In this document: positions 54,311-64,000 of the stretch, piece by piece
Numbering within the stretch: position 1 is the stretch's first letter
Layout of the letters: each line of letters starts with the position of its first letter
NCBI RefSeq assembly: GCF_028372415.1
Contig: NC_092878.1
Span: 140,822,804 to 140,886,803, forward strand
Direction of reading: 5' to 3'
Origin: Notamacropus eugenii
Lineage: Eukaryota; Chordata; Mammalia; Diprotodontia; Macropodidae
DNA length: 64,000 nucleotides
The notes under the pieces: model-generated
The model's input: only the letters and a program-made list of their open reading frames with translations
Databases searched by the model: none
What the model was told of the DNA's origin: nothing
Program-made: the position numbers and the translations under genes

Positions 54311-56560
54311 TAAGGCACCCTTCTTCCTTTTCAGAGTTAAGCTTCTTTTTCCTCCTGTGGTTGTTTTGTTTCATTTTTTAAAAAAATTAAATTCAGATGT
54401 CCCCAATTAGTCTGCTTTAGAAATTGAAGGATTTGCTTGGAATGGAACCAGCTTATTAGAACACTAAATAGAGCATTTTTAACAATATTGACCTGAATAA
54501 AGTGCATCAGTTGCATTACTCATAATACACATAACCATTGTTATGAATGCCCCTTGTTAGCTACTGGTTTTATGCCTTGAATGTCCTCTGGGCCCCGACC
54601 ACCTTCCCTTCTATTTTCTCACTCCAACCTCTTTTCAATTGTGCTTCCCAAGCTTTTTCTAAAAAATATGATTTCTACTTAATTGTGCTGTAAACTATAC
54701 CTTTGACAGCATCTCCATTTTCCTTTTTTCTCAGTCATGTGATGTTGAGACCAATGTTGGCAGAATGCCTTTCTTCTCCTATAGCCAAATTAGGACTCAG
54801 TCCTCCCTTTGAGTCCTGGATGCACAGGATTCCTAAAAATCCATCCCCATGAGAAAATCTTCCTCATTTGTGGTGGTCAGTTCATAATTTAGCTTTTATT
54901 ATCTCTTCTGTGGCTTACCCTCTCGACCGGCTGATTCCAAACCCTGTACCTAATTGAAATTTGTGCCAGATTGCCAGATTTGTACCAGTTTGCCTCAAAT
55001 TCTAAAACTGCCCCGGCCATTGCTGTCTCCTCTTTGGTCTCTCCTGTCCCTTTGTTTCTTTCTGACAGGGACCCTCTTTGGAGCTTTTTTTTGTTTTCCT
55101 CTCTAACCAAAATTAGTTTGATTGTCATGTGTTACACAATTGGCTATTTGTTCCTATTATAGGAGACCTGTCCCTATCTTTTTATTTAGTCAAGTTAAAT
55201 AAAATGTCCCGGATCTGTAGAGTACCTCCTCCCCATTCCCAATGGCATTCCAGCCAGCTCCTCCATCTAACCCTTACCATCGGGGGTGTCGTGGTGTCAA
55301 TGACACAGAAAACTAAAAAACTCCAACTCCTTTTTATTAACAGTCGTGTGCATTGTTCTCCTCCCTCCCCTCCTTTCTTTGAGGTTTTGTTGTCTTAGCT
55401 TTCTTTTCCTATGTTTCACTTAAATTATGATTAAATCTTATTGTCTCTCCTGGGTGCCTAGAATAAAACTCATGGTGTTCCAGAAGTTTGCTGGAAGCCA
55501 GTCCAAAATTTCAAAATTCACCAGTCCATAGAGTAGATGATCCCCAAGTGGGGAATCAATCTTTAGTGCACTAGGTTTTTTCATATGTATGTTCTTTTGG
55601 AGTATAGGACAGTTTGTTTTGTGCTCTGAACTTGACTGAAATGGTGTATTGACAAATGAGTTGAGGGAGACTTTGTAATATTGATACTTACTAAAATGTC
55701 CATTGGAAATGGCCTCAGACTACCTCATTTACCAAATATTTTCAAGTCACCTGCTTCTCCATTTCTGTAGTCTCCTTTAAGTTGGTGGCATTGTTGTCTA
55801 ACTAATTTTTGTCCAGAGAACATTTCTCTCTTTTTTTGTTTGGAAAACTTTTCCAAACACTCTTCTACAATATTTTCATAACTGTAATTATGGCCAAAAA
55901 AAGAGACCAGATTTTTCCTTTACTTTCAGCTACCTGATGGGCACATTTCTGAGGTGCTAGTTATCTCTCAGCTTAACAAAACAATTTTTTTAAGGTACCA
56001 GACAGAGCTGAAATCTTGCCCAGGTTAAGCCCTAGTTCAGTTTCCTGTGTACAGATGAATCTCTTTACTTTCTTGGTGGCTTCTGGGCTTCCTGTGAAAT
56101 TTATGATTCTGATTTTCACCGTATTATACCATTTTCCTGGTGTCAGTGCTTTCTTGAAAATTCAGTCAGAGATTCTGCCCTGGAGAGCTGTCTTCATTCC
56201 ATTAATGCCTTTGCATGATACTAGCAGACCTCCCAGGGTAGAGTTTTCCCCAGTGTGTTTTTAATGTTGAATTAAACAAGGACAAACAAATAAAATTAGT
56301 ATGAAAGTCACAAAAGAGTTATCTCAGCAAATACTTTGTTTTCACAGTTTCCTGTTTTATGAAGTATTTTGCCCATAGTAGAATTTTTTTCAAAACCATA
56401 TTATAGCTGAAAAGAATCTCCATTTTCCCGACTATTCTTTCTTATTAACTTTTAACATCATAATGGAATAGAAATTTGACTTGAAAATGCCTACAAATTC
56501 ATGCAGAGCAAGTATAATTTTTTGATTGTCTAATTAGAGTATAATTCTTGGGGGGAGTGG
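54311..56560. other. Mostly unassigned intron 3 sequence
   Basis: 54890-55560 has a composition unlike its neighbours (pyrimidine-rich, with words such as CCATCGGGGGTGTCGTGGTG) and might be a decayed retroviral LTR or other element, but no terminal repeats or motifs support this. The rest shows nothing recognisable. Confidence 0.25.
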
Positions 56561-56564
56561 GGGA

Positions 56565-57060
56565 AGAATACATCAGCAAGGGTTTATTAAATATCTTCTG
56601 TGTACCTGGCACTATGAAATAGAGAAAACTCACATTTGAAATAGATAACCTTGTAATATCACATTTAAAAGAAGAGTGTTCAGTGCTGATAAAATAATAA
56701 TAATGCATAAATTTAACCTTGGCTTAATAGCAGCATCTTAAAGTATAAAGTTCTCCAGTCAGCCAATCAGCTTGTTTTTCATTGCTTTACTATGTGCCAG
56801 AGACTTTGCTAAGTGCTGGCAATTAAAGAAAGGCAAAGCACAATTCCTGGCCTCAAAGACCTTACAGTCTAATGGGGCATACAACATATAGACAGCTATG
56901 TACAAACATGATGCACATCAGTTGGAGGTAGTCTCAGAGAAGATGCTAAGATTAAGGAGGCCTGGGAAAATTTTCTGGCAGAAGATGGAACCTAAGTTTA
57001 GCCTGGAAGGAAACCAGGGAAGCCAGGAGGTAGAAATGGGGGAGAAAATGGCAGGCATGA
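56565..57060 (+). mobile_element. Dispersed repeat family A (start duplicated)
   Basis: A first-block scrap (TGTGTACCTGGCACTATGAA) at about 56575-56640 is followed by a fuller copy from 56755: CTATGTGCCAGAGACTTTGC, CCTTACAGTCTAATGGGGCA, GGAAACCAGGGAAGCCAGGA. Confidence 0.6.
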
Positions 57061-57104
57061 GGAGCAGCTGAGGCAAATTGTCAGTGTTGTGTTTGGAGTC
57101 TTTT

Positions 57105-57180
57105 AACTCCTATATAAATTGGATTTAAGTGAGGCAGAGTTCTCAGGCTCACTCTCTCTTCCAGAGAAGATTGGCAAAGA
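57105..57180 (-). mobile_element. SINE scrap of the 1035/22211/45283 family
   Basis: AATTGGATTTAAGTGAGGCA and CTCACTCTCTCTTCCAGAG. Confidence 0.4.
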
Positions 57181-57308
57181 TGCTAATGTTACTGGATCTT
57201 GGAATAAGTAGGGAGGGAGGAAGGAGATATCGGAGGCCTGGAAAGGTAGAAGGTGATCCTAGGCAAAGCTCTTTAGTTTGTTCTGTGAAGTTTGGAGTCA
57301 GTGAAAAG

Positions 57309-57370
57309 GCCACCCTTGAGGACCTAGGGAGCCACACATGACCTCAAGGCCACAGGTTCCCCACGCTGTG
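57309..57370. mobile_element. Right half of the hAT-type MITE seen at 21208
   Basis: CCTTGAGGACCTAGGGAGCC, GACCTCAAGGCCACAGGTTC and CCCACGCTG match the right arm of the 145-bp element in order. The left arm is missing. Confidence 0.6.
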
Positions 57371-57657
57371 ACCTAGAGGGTATAGGGAGCCCCTGGAATT
57401 CTGTCTTCCTCCTACTTCCATTTTGCCTGTGACATTTTTTGCACAGGTTTTGCCTAAGCAACATGCTTTATTAACATTGTCTTCCTGTTACAGAAAAATG
57501 TTTTTCTGAGTAAATATACTACTTTGGCAGAAAGATTGTTACTTCAGAAACAGAGCAATATTTAGCATATTTTTAGTTTCTTAAAGTGCTACATTGTAAA
57601 AGTTCAATTCTAGCCACGTAAAAATTGTTTTTAGCCCTATACCCTCTCCTATATTCA

Positions 57658-57825
57658 AAATGCTAGATTCTTTATTTTTTTTTACAAAGCTATTCATAAT
57701 TTCTGCATCAATTGTTTTTACCCTTATGCCTATATTCTATATTCAAATATTCAAAAATATTGAAATATTCAATATTCAAAATGTTAGATTCTTTTTTTTC
57801 TTTATACAAAGCTATTCACAATTTC
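57658..57825. repeat. About 48-bp direct repeat, 120 bp apart, with TATTCAA words between
   Basis: AAATGCTAGATTCTTTATTT.. ..AAAGCTATTCATAATTTCTGC at 57658 recurs as AAATGTTAGATTCTTTTTTT.. ..AAAGCTATTCACAATTTCTGC at 57778. The spacer contains short ATATTCAAAT-type repeats, suggesting tandem duplication. Confidence 0.6.
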
Positions 57826-57899
57826 TGCCTTAAAGCTGAAAGAGAGAAAATAGAGGGACAAAGACAAGATGTTACTAATGTTACATGTGAAATATTTAT

Positions 57900-59050
57900 G
57901 TTACTCTCCGTCTCTCCCTGTTGAAGCATGATATGTTTCAAGTTCATTCATTGTCAGAGGACTTCTCCCCTAAGTTATGTCAGTAATATAACCACAGGAA
58001 ATAATTACACTTTAGTTTCCAACTGTTTTTCTCTTGTCATTTTTCCAGATTCATTTCTGGCAGTAAAGAAATGAAACTAAATCTACATTTAAGCCATAAA
58101 TCACTTAGAATTTCAACTTTAGAGCTTATTTATAATTCATGAACTTATCTAAAGTACTCTCTTGTTTTTATCTGAGGAAAAGTTTTATATGAACAGTATG
58201 ACCATCCTCACATTTTAAAAAAATCACCAATTTTTATTTGAGTGCAGTGGGCAGAACGTCATACCTTTTGTATTTCAGAATCATAACCTGATGTGCTGCT
58301 GACATAAAAACTAACCAGCTGTGAGAGATTCTCTTATAGAAAATAGATTAATATTTCTATTGTCAATACTTCCTTTTGACATGCAAAGGTTAGATATTTT
58401 GGTTGTATGGATTAATTTTTCTTTTCTTCCACTTCTTAATTTTTCTTTGTTTTGTTTTGGGTCTTGTTTTATCATATACAAGTGACTTGGATTGAAACTT
58501 TTGTGCCAGTTGGCATTTTTCTGCTTCTGTTAGGTTTCATTAGCTGTTTCTAATTGTCTACAGTTAGTTTGTCTGAGGGACGAGAACCACTGAAGATTTC
58601 CGGTCCTACTTATCATCCATGAGCTAGAAAAGAAAATCTACCCCATGGTCAATGGGTCTACTTGACCAAAAGAGATCAGTAGATAAGAGAAATACACTAG
58701 ATCTTAAAGACAGCGGTTACTTTAGATGGTTGAAAGGATGTGGTAATGCAAACAGAATAAAGGGAGATAATTAAGGGACCAAATGTAGCCAGCTTGAATT
58801 TCAGAGATGAAAATCTACATATATCAGACATGAGGTATCAATTCATTCTTTCTAGTTTCACATCAGCCTAGCTCCCTTTAAGAAAATGTGTGGGGAAAAA
58901 AGACAAGTCTGATTGATAAATGATTCTCCCCCTCCCTAAAATGTAGTAGGATAATTTATTAGCAGTCACTCCCCCCCCACTCCAGTTTAAGATTAATTCA
59001 AGATATATTTATTAAGTGCATGCCATGTATAAGTCATTGTACTATCCTTT
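57900..59050. other. Unique intron 3 block, candidate conserved element
   Basis: About 1 kb of AT-rich but complex sequence without recognised repeats or ORFs. Inference only. Confidence 0.3.
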
Positions 59051-59089
59051 AATAAGTTACCATCTGTAACTGTAGGTAGAGGAATTCCC

Positions 59090-59360
59090 ATCAGCCATAA
59101 CTCATTCTTATTTATATGGTGCCCAGTGGTTTATGAAGTATTTTCCTCATGGCCTTTGTGAGGTAGGTAGTATAAATATTATTATCTCCCTTTTATAAGT
59201 GAAGAAACTGAGACTCAAAGGTTGACATGTCCAAGGTCACAAAGATATGGGAGAGGTCCAAAGAGGAGGGATTCAAGGTCATATAGGTAGTAAGTAGTAG
59301 AGGTTACATTCAAATCCATGCCATCTGTCTCCACATCTCATGCTCTTTCTCCTATGTCCT
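59090..59360 (-). mobile_element. tRNA-derived/CORE SINE, minus strand
   Basis: TTTATATGGTGCCCAGTGGT, TAAGTGAAGAAACTGAGACT, ATGTCCAAGGTCACAAAGAT and a second TTCAAGGTCATATAGGTAGT. Confidence 0.6.
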
Positions 59361-59469
59361 ACTCAGTATTATTTAGCACTGCTGTTTACTTCTTTGGTAA
59401 CTTGTGATCAAGTTATTTGATCTCTGTGAGCCTTAGTTTCTCCAAGTAAAAAATGAAAACATTTGATAG

Positions 59470-59665
59470 GGTTTGTAGGTCTGGAGTTAGAAGAGACTTA
59501 AGAGACCAGCTAGTACAATCCCATCCATTTTATGGATGAGTAAACTGAGGTCCAGCAGAGTTAAGTGACTTGCTCAAGATCACCCAGGTAGTGTCAGTAA
59601 CAGAATTTAAACCCAGGCCTTTTGACTAGGGCCAGTGTTCTTTCCACAGTACCAGTCAGTCAACA
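59470..59665 (-). mobile_element. MIR/CORE-SINE, minus strand
   Basis: GGTCTGGAGTTAGAAGAGAC, GTAAACTGAGGTCCAGCAGA and GACTTGCTCAAGATCACCCA. Confidence 0.65.
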
Positions 59666-59819
59666 AGCATTTTAGAAAGCACTCACTGTATGTCAGCAGG
59701 CAACGTACTGTACTAATTTTGAAGATCCTTTACAGATCTAAATCCTAGGGTCTTAGCTAGAGCTTGAACCAAGGTCTTCTGATTCTAAGACCAGTGATTT
59801 TTCTGCTTATTGGATAATA

Positions 59820-60590
59820 AGCATCTGACCTTATTGACCTTTTGATCACTGAAGGTTGAATGGGGTAATGGGCATGATATTGTTAACTATGTCATCGAAC
59901 TGTTACCTTGGTATTCCAAAGAAAGGCATCATTCCAGTGACTTGGCTTTGTCCTCTTCCATGGTCTTTGCCCCATTGTCACCCAGGGTAAGCACTGGCCA
60001 CAAGGTCAGCTAAATGAAAGCATGTGGATAGATTAGTATAAATCCCATTTGCACTATTGGAAAAGCTCACTGAGACCTTCTGATGGGTGAGTGGCTTATT
60101 TTCATACAAAAAAAAGAGTTTATTTACTTTTTAAGTAAAAGCTCTTTCACTGTTGACCTACTCCTCCTTGTGACATGTGACCTTGAGAGGTGTATCTGGG
60201 GAGCTTCAGCCTTGACGAGTCATACCAAAGTGGAAACGCTTGAACCTTGGGGACCATGTATCTTGTTCAAAGACCAACTAGAGTTGAGAGGATCATGATC
60301 CAAGGGGTGGCCACCAGGTGATACATCACAATTCATGAAATGAGCTCCTAAGGGATAAAGAATTTGCACTGCATTGGAGAAGAAAGTAGCCATATGGATA
60401 AAAGGTTCTTAAAATATGAAATAGAAGCAAAAGCTAGAATTCAAACCCAGTGCAGCGAATAATGATGGGGACACCACAAGGAGCATTCACTTCCAAAAAT
60501 GTTTACAGCATTGATATAAGTGCATATTAACTTAGAAAATCACAAATTAGCATCCATATGGCATTTTAAAATTTATTTTATTAAACATTT
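59820..60590. other. Unassigned intron 3 sequence
   Basis: No repeat or coding signal recognised. 60000-60530 looks unique. Confidence 0.25.
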
Positions 60591-60599
60591 TTCATTAGG

Positions 60600-60858
60600 G
60601 AATAAGCATTTGTATAGTATCTACTATGTGTCAGGCACTGTACTAAGTGCTTTACAAATATTACCTTACTTGATCTTTACAACAATGTTGGGAGGTAGGT
60701 GCTATTATTAAGTCCTTTTACAGTTGAGGAAACTGAGGCAAAGAGGTTAAGTGATTTGCCTGGGGTCACATAGCTAGTGAGCATCTGAGGCTGGATTTGA
60801 ACTCAGGTCTTCCTGACTCAAGGCCCAGTGCTCTGTCCACTGTGCCATCTAGTATTAT
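60600..60858 (-). mobile_element. tRNA-derived SINE, minus strand
   Basis: GTGTCAGGCACTGTACTAAG, CAGTTGAGGAAACTGAGGCA, TGATTTGCCTGGGGTCACAT and CCACTGTGCCATCTAG. Confidence 0.75.
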
Positions 60859-61710
60859 AATCTGGTTTGGGCCATAATCAGGGTGCCGGCATCTTGAATT
60901 TGACACCTGGAGCAGAGAAATCCCTTCCTCTGGGATTTAATATTATCTTGAAATGGTTTTCTCCATAGCTTTGCTTCCTTTGTTTAATTCCAACTACCAC
61001 CATAACCCAAGACCTCTTGACCTTTTCATTTCCTTCACAACCATATCTTTAGGATATTTGGACTTTCCTCTCTGCCCTTCAGCTAAGGAAATTTTTATGT
61101 ACTTTTTCCCAATCTCCTTGAGATCAGGGACTGCTGTAACTTTTCTTTCTATATCCCTACCATTTAGCACAGTGCTTGGCACTGTGGGGCAAAACACAAA
61201 GATGAAGCAGATAATAGATTTTTTTTCATTCTTCATTTCAAATATATTGTGATTACATTCATTCTTTGAGATCCATCTGTATTACAACTTGGAGCAGAAT
61301 CATTTACAGATAAAGTGTCTTTAGGATAGGACCTCTGATTTTAAATTCCCACATGATTTTAATGTATACTTAGTCTTGTTTGTAGTCATATTTGTGAAAA
61401 AAGCTTTGTAAGTCACCAAATTCATTGACATAGAGCCTTTAGAAGTAGCTGGTATTATTAGGAGAGTTAGCATGTTGCAATAGAAAGGATACTACCCCTG
61501 GCATCAGGAGACTTGGTTCTTACCTGAGCCATGGCACTTATTAGCTACGTGCCAATGGGAAGATCATTTTATCTCAGGTGGCCTCAGCATCCTTGTCTTT
61601 GAGCCCCTGGAGGGCAGGGGCTATTCTTGGCATTTGTTTTTATACCCATCAATCAGCACAGTGTCTGGCACATCTTAAGGGCTTAATAGATGCTTGTTGA
61701 CCAACTGACT
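60859..61710 (+). mobile_element. L2-like LINE pieces around a SINE
   Basis: L2-like ends at about 61115-61190 (CTCCTTGAGATCAGGGACTG, AGCACAGTGCTTGGCACTG) and 61595-61710 (GAGCCCCTGGAGGGCAGGGG, CTTAATAGATGCTTGTTG). A SINE lies at 61455-61595 (GTTGCAATAGAAAGGATACT). Confidence 0.5.
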
Positions 61711-62175
61711 TCAGGAAGATGAGAATAATGATATTTGCATGAGCTTTCAGTATTGTTAGGAAAACTTTTTTTGCCAACGTTGAAATGCTACGTAACTACG
61801 TAAGAGCTATTAAAAACATAACAGGTTGGCCTGAGTTGAGTAGAATTGAAGGTACTATGCTGACCTTGATTTTATCTTATAATCTCTGCCTCCATGTAGG
61901 GGCACACTTAACACTAAGAACTGTCCATAACTTCCTTTAAAAAAGAAGTCTAAAGGAGACCTTCCAGACCTTGTTGACAAGAAGAGAGAGTTGTTTTCAT
62001 GGGATAGTTGGTTCCCTGAGTTTTCTCCCTCTCCATCTTCATACAATGTGAGCTATTTGTCTGAAATCACAGGAATAGATCATGAAAGATTCAAGATTTT
62101 GGACTCTCAGAGAGCTGTTCATTCTACCATGTGCTCATCTTGTGACATATATAAATGGTCGTTCATGACCTGGAA
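61711..62175. other. Unassigned intron 3 sequence
   Basis: No repeat or coding signal recognised. Confidence 0.25.
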
Positions 62176-62179
62176 GCTT

Positions 62180-62435
62180 TAAAGCCTTGGTACTTTTCAA
62201 GTTTGCAAAGCCTTTTATAGGTATTATCCCTATTTTTCTCTTCATAGCAGCCCTGGGATGTAGGCATTATTATTATCAGCTTCATTTTGTGGTTGAGGAA
62301 ATTGAGGCCAACAGAGGTTAAGTGAATGACTTACTCAGGGTCACACAGGTAGTGAGTGTCTGAGGCTAGATTTGAATTCAAATCTTCCCTCCTTCCTCAT
62401 TCAGCACTCTATCCACTGTTCCATATACCTAGGAA
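62180..62435 (-). mobile_element. tRNA-derived/CORE SINE, minus strand
   Basis: TTGCAAAGCCTTTTATAGGT, GTGGTTGAGGAAATTGAGGC, TACTCAGGGTCACACAGGTA and GCACTCTATCCACTG. Confidence 0.7.
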
Positions 62436-62900
62436 GAATCTACCCTAGGTTCTCCTCAGTAATGCCAAGATATATCCCAGAAGGTACTCAGATCTCTTCA
62501 GTTTCTCAGGAAGGCCAGAATCTGGACATCTCATGTCAGTCATGAAGCTGATGAGTCTGGGAGCAAAAGGAGATAGCAGCTATCTTTCCTTTGGGTTTTG
62601 GATAGAGCTAGAGCACCATAGTGAGGTGTTGAACTACACATATTATGACTTCAGGGACTGGGAGAAAATAGCTCTTTTTCCCCAAAGATTTCCTAGATAC
62701 CCCTTGAAATGTTTGTAAGTACTTATTCATTTTTGTTGCATAAATATCCTCTTTTGAAATGCAAACACTCCTAGAAAGGGATCTGGGGGTAAAGAAGAAA
62801 GGAGATTATCTTGCCTTAGTGTGAATTAGTTCAAATTGTTTTCCTCTTTCACACTTGAGTTCAGTTACACTGAAGGATTGAGGGATTTTAGTTGATGAAA
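62436..62900. other. Unassigned intron 3 sequence
   Basis: No repeat or coding signal recognised. Confidence 0.25.
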
Positions 62901-63118
62901 GAAAAAAGGAGGAGACAGAGACACAGAGATCAGAGAGACTTGCAGAGACTCAGGGATGTGTGGAGAGAGACAGAAGTAGAGAGAAAGAGACAGACAGATC
63001 AGAGAGACACAGAGATGAAAGAGACAAAAACAGAACAGAGACAGAGATAAGATGGAGAGGTGAGGGTGACACACAGATAAGAGAAAGAAAGGGAGCGCTA
63101 GAGATAAGACAGAGAATG
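62900..63118. repeat. GACAGA-type purine-rich tract
   Basis: Imperfect GAGACAGAGA and ACAGAGAT repeats over about 215 bp. Confidence 0.85.
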
Positions 63119-63639
63119 TGAGTGTATTTTGCAACAACTACTACTCCAGAGACATTAGGGACCTGCAAAGGTGGGTTGAAGAAGGCAGCTTGAAGACAAT
63201 GGATGTTTGTGGAATAATCTGCCACATAAGCAGTGGAAGAAAGAAAAAGGGAAGGATGCTAAATGTATATTCTGCCATTTGGTTTTTCCCTGTCCCTTCC
63301 TTCTTGTTAGAGACCAACTGGAAAGAGGAGTCATTTCCAGAAAGGAAAGTAGGTAGAGGTGGAGGTGAGTAGTGTTGCATCCAGGATTTGAACTCCCCAT
63401 CTTGGAGAGACTCACAGTCAGTTGGAAAGGCGTAGAAAGAAGGCTCACTTGTCTTTTGATCTTGTTAGAACTTGCACACTTGAGAGGCTGCAATGACCTC
63501 TTTTTTCCAGTTCTTAGCTGCTAGAGAGTACTTGCCCCATAGGGAGAGCAGGTGTCTGAGGGGAGTTTCAGAAGGACAGGCCCAGCGATGAGCCCCAAAG
63601 ATCGAGGTAAAGGTATATATAGAAATATTGTAGGTTCTT

Positions 63640-63888
63640 TGTGGTTACAGGTTGTTTAGTCATTTTTCAGTTGTGTCCAACTTTTTGTGGCCCCATTTGG
63701 GGTTTTCTTGGAAAGGATACTGCAGTGGTTTGCCATTTCCTTCTCCAGCTTATTTTGTAGATGAGGAAACTGAGGCAAATAGGGTTAAGTGACTTGTCCA
63801 GGGTCCTACAGCTAGTTAGTATCTGAGGCCAGAGTCTTCCTGACTCTAGGTCCAGCAGTCTATCCCCTGTGCCACCTAGCTTCTCCTT
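63640..63888 (-). mobile_element. Full-length tRNA-derived SINE with RTE-like tail
   Basis: GGTTGTTTAGTCATTTTTCA, GTGTCCAACTTTTTGTGGCC, GTTTGCCATTTCCTTCTCCA, GATGAGGAAACTGAGGCAAA and TGTGCCACCTAGCTTCTCC. Confidence 0.8.
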
Positions 63889-63924
63889 CTTTTTGCATGC
63901 TATGAACCATCTACAGGAGGGATT

Positions 63925-63997
63925 CTATTTTTTTTTAAGCACTTCTTTTTTTTAGTTCCAAATTTTCTCCTTCCTCCTTCCCCCCCCCCCCCCCCCC
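63925..63997 (-). mobile_element. L1 3' terminus ending in an 18-C run
   Basis: TTTAGTTCCAAATTTTCTCC followed by TTCCTCCTTCC is the minus-strand L1 terminus seen at 33880. The C run at 63980-63997 extends the usual short C stretch of this terminus. Confidence 0.5.
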
Positions 63998-64000
63998 TGC

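Larger units (their letters stand above)
54310..64000 (+). other. NFKB1: NFKB1 intron 3 (5' part, runs off the window)
   Basis: I searched by eye for the exon 4 signature (codons for DGPYLQI and EQPKQ after an AG in phase 1) and did not find it up to 64000. The intron is thus at least 9.7 kb. Confidence 0.6.

Noticed and set aside
54890..55560. Possible retroviral LTR
   Set aside because: No matching second LTR, no primer-binding site or terminal TG..CA pair that I can support. Left as unassigned.
1..64000. CRISPR arrays, operons, phage or other prokaryotic systems
   Set aside because: The direct repeats present are transposons or microsatellites. Composition, splice sites and repeat families are those of a mammalian nuclear genome.

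Overview
The window looks like nuclear DNA of a marsupial. It is AT-rich and CpG-poor apart from one island. It is packed with SINEs of the tRNA-derived type with an RTE tail, CORE-SINE/MIR-type repeats, L2 and CR1/L3-type LINE remnants, and L1 3' ends of a kind I associate with marsupials. There are no operons, no prokaryotic genes and no long open reading frames. The species cannot be fixed from sequence alone.

One protein-coding gene is supported, on the + strand: the 5' part of what I identify as NFKB1 (p105/p50, an NF-kappaB subunit). A CpG island (about 16.0-16.95 kb) carries the promoter and a non-coding exon 1. It holds a perfect kappaB motif, a single ATG that opens a 7-codon upstream ORF, and two candidate splice donors. 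After about 34 kb of intron 1 comes a short exon 2 (51211-51259) that starts translation in an excellent Kozak context and encodes MAEEDPYKLVIPDQ. Intron 2 is about 3 kb. Exon 3 (54225-54309) encodes 28 residues beginning MYPMEPYN and ends in phase 1. Exon lengths, phases, the MAE-x-DPY start, the Q/M exon junction and the IFN tripeptide match the NFKB1 N-terminus as I know it from human. The Rel homology domain would begin in exon 4, which I do not find, so the window ends inside intron 3.

Layout: 1-16 kb is upstream intergenic sequence, mostly old repeats, with an RTE-type LINE fragment at the left edge and two blocks of apparently unique, possibly conserved non-coding DNA (8.6-9.4 kb and 10.5-11.4 kb). 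16-17 kb is the promoter island. 17-51 kb is intron 1, dominated by SINEs, L2 and CR1/L3 LINEs, a recurrent unclassified repeat family (called family A here), L1 tails and large microsatellites. 51-54.3 kb holds exons 2 and 3. 54.3-64 kb is intron 3, with more of the same repeats and one unique block near 58 kb.

I found no undescribed biological system. The most useful observations are the NFKB1 assignment with a kappaB site in its own promoter, several nested transposon insertions with intact target-site duplications, three or four small DNA-transposon-like palindromic elements, and an inverted pair of L1 tails joined by a 240-bp TTCC microsatellite. Repeat boundaries are read by eye and are approximate. 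Family names are from memory, without a repeat-library search.
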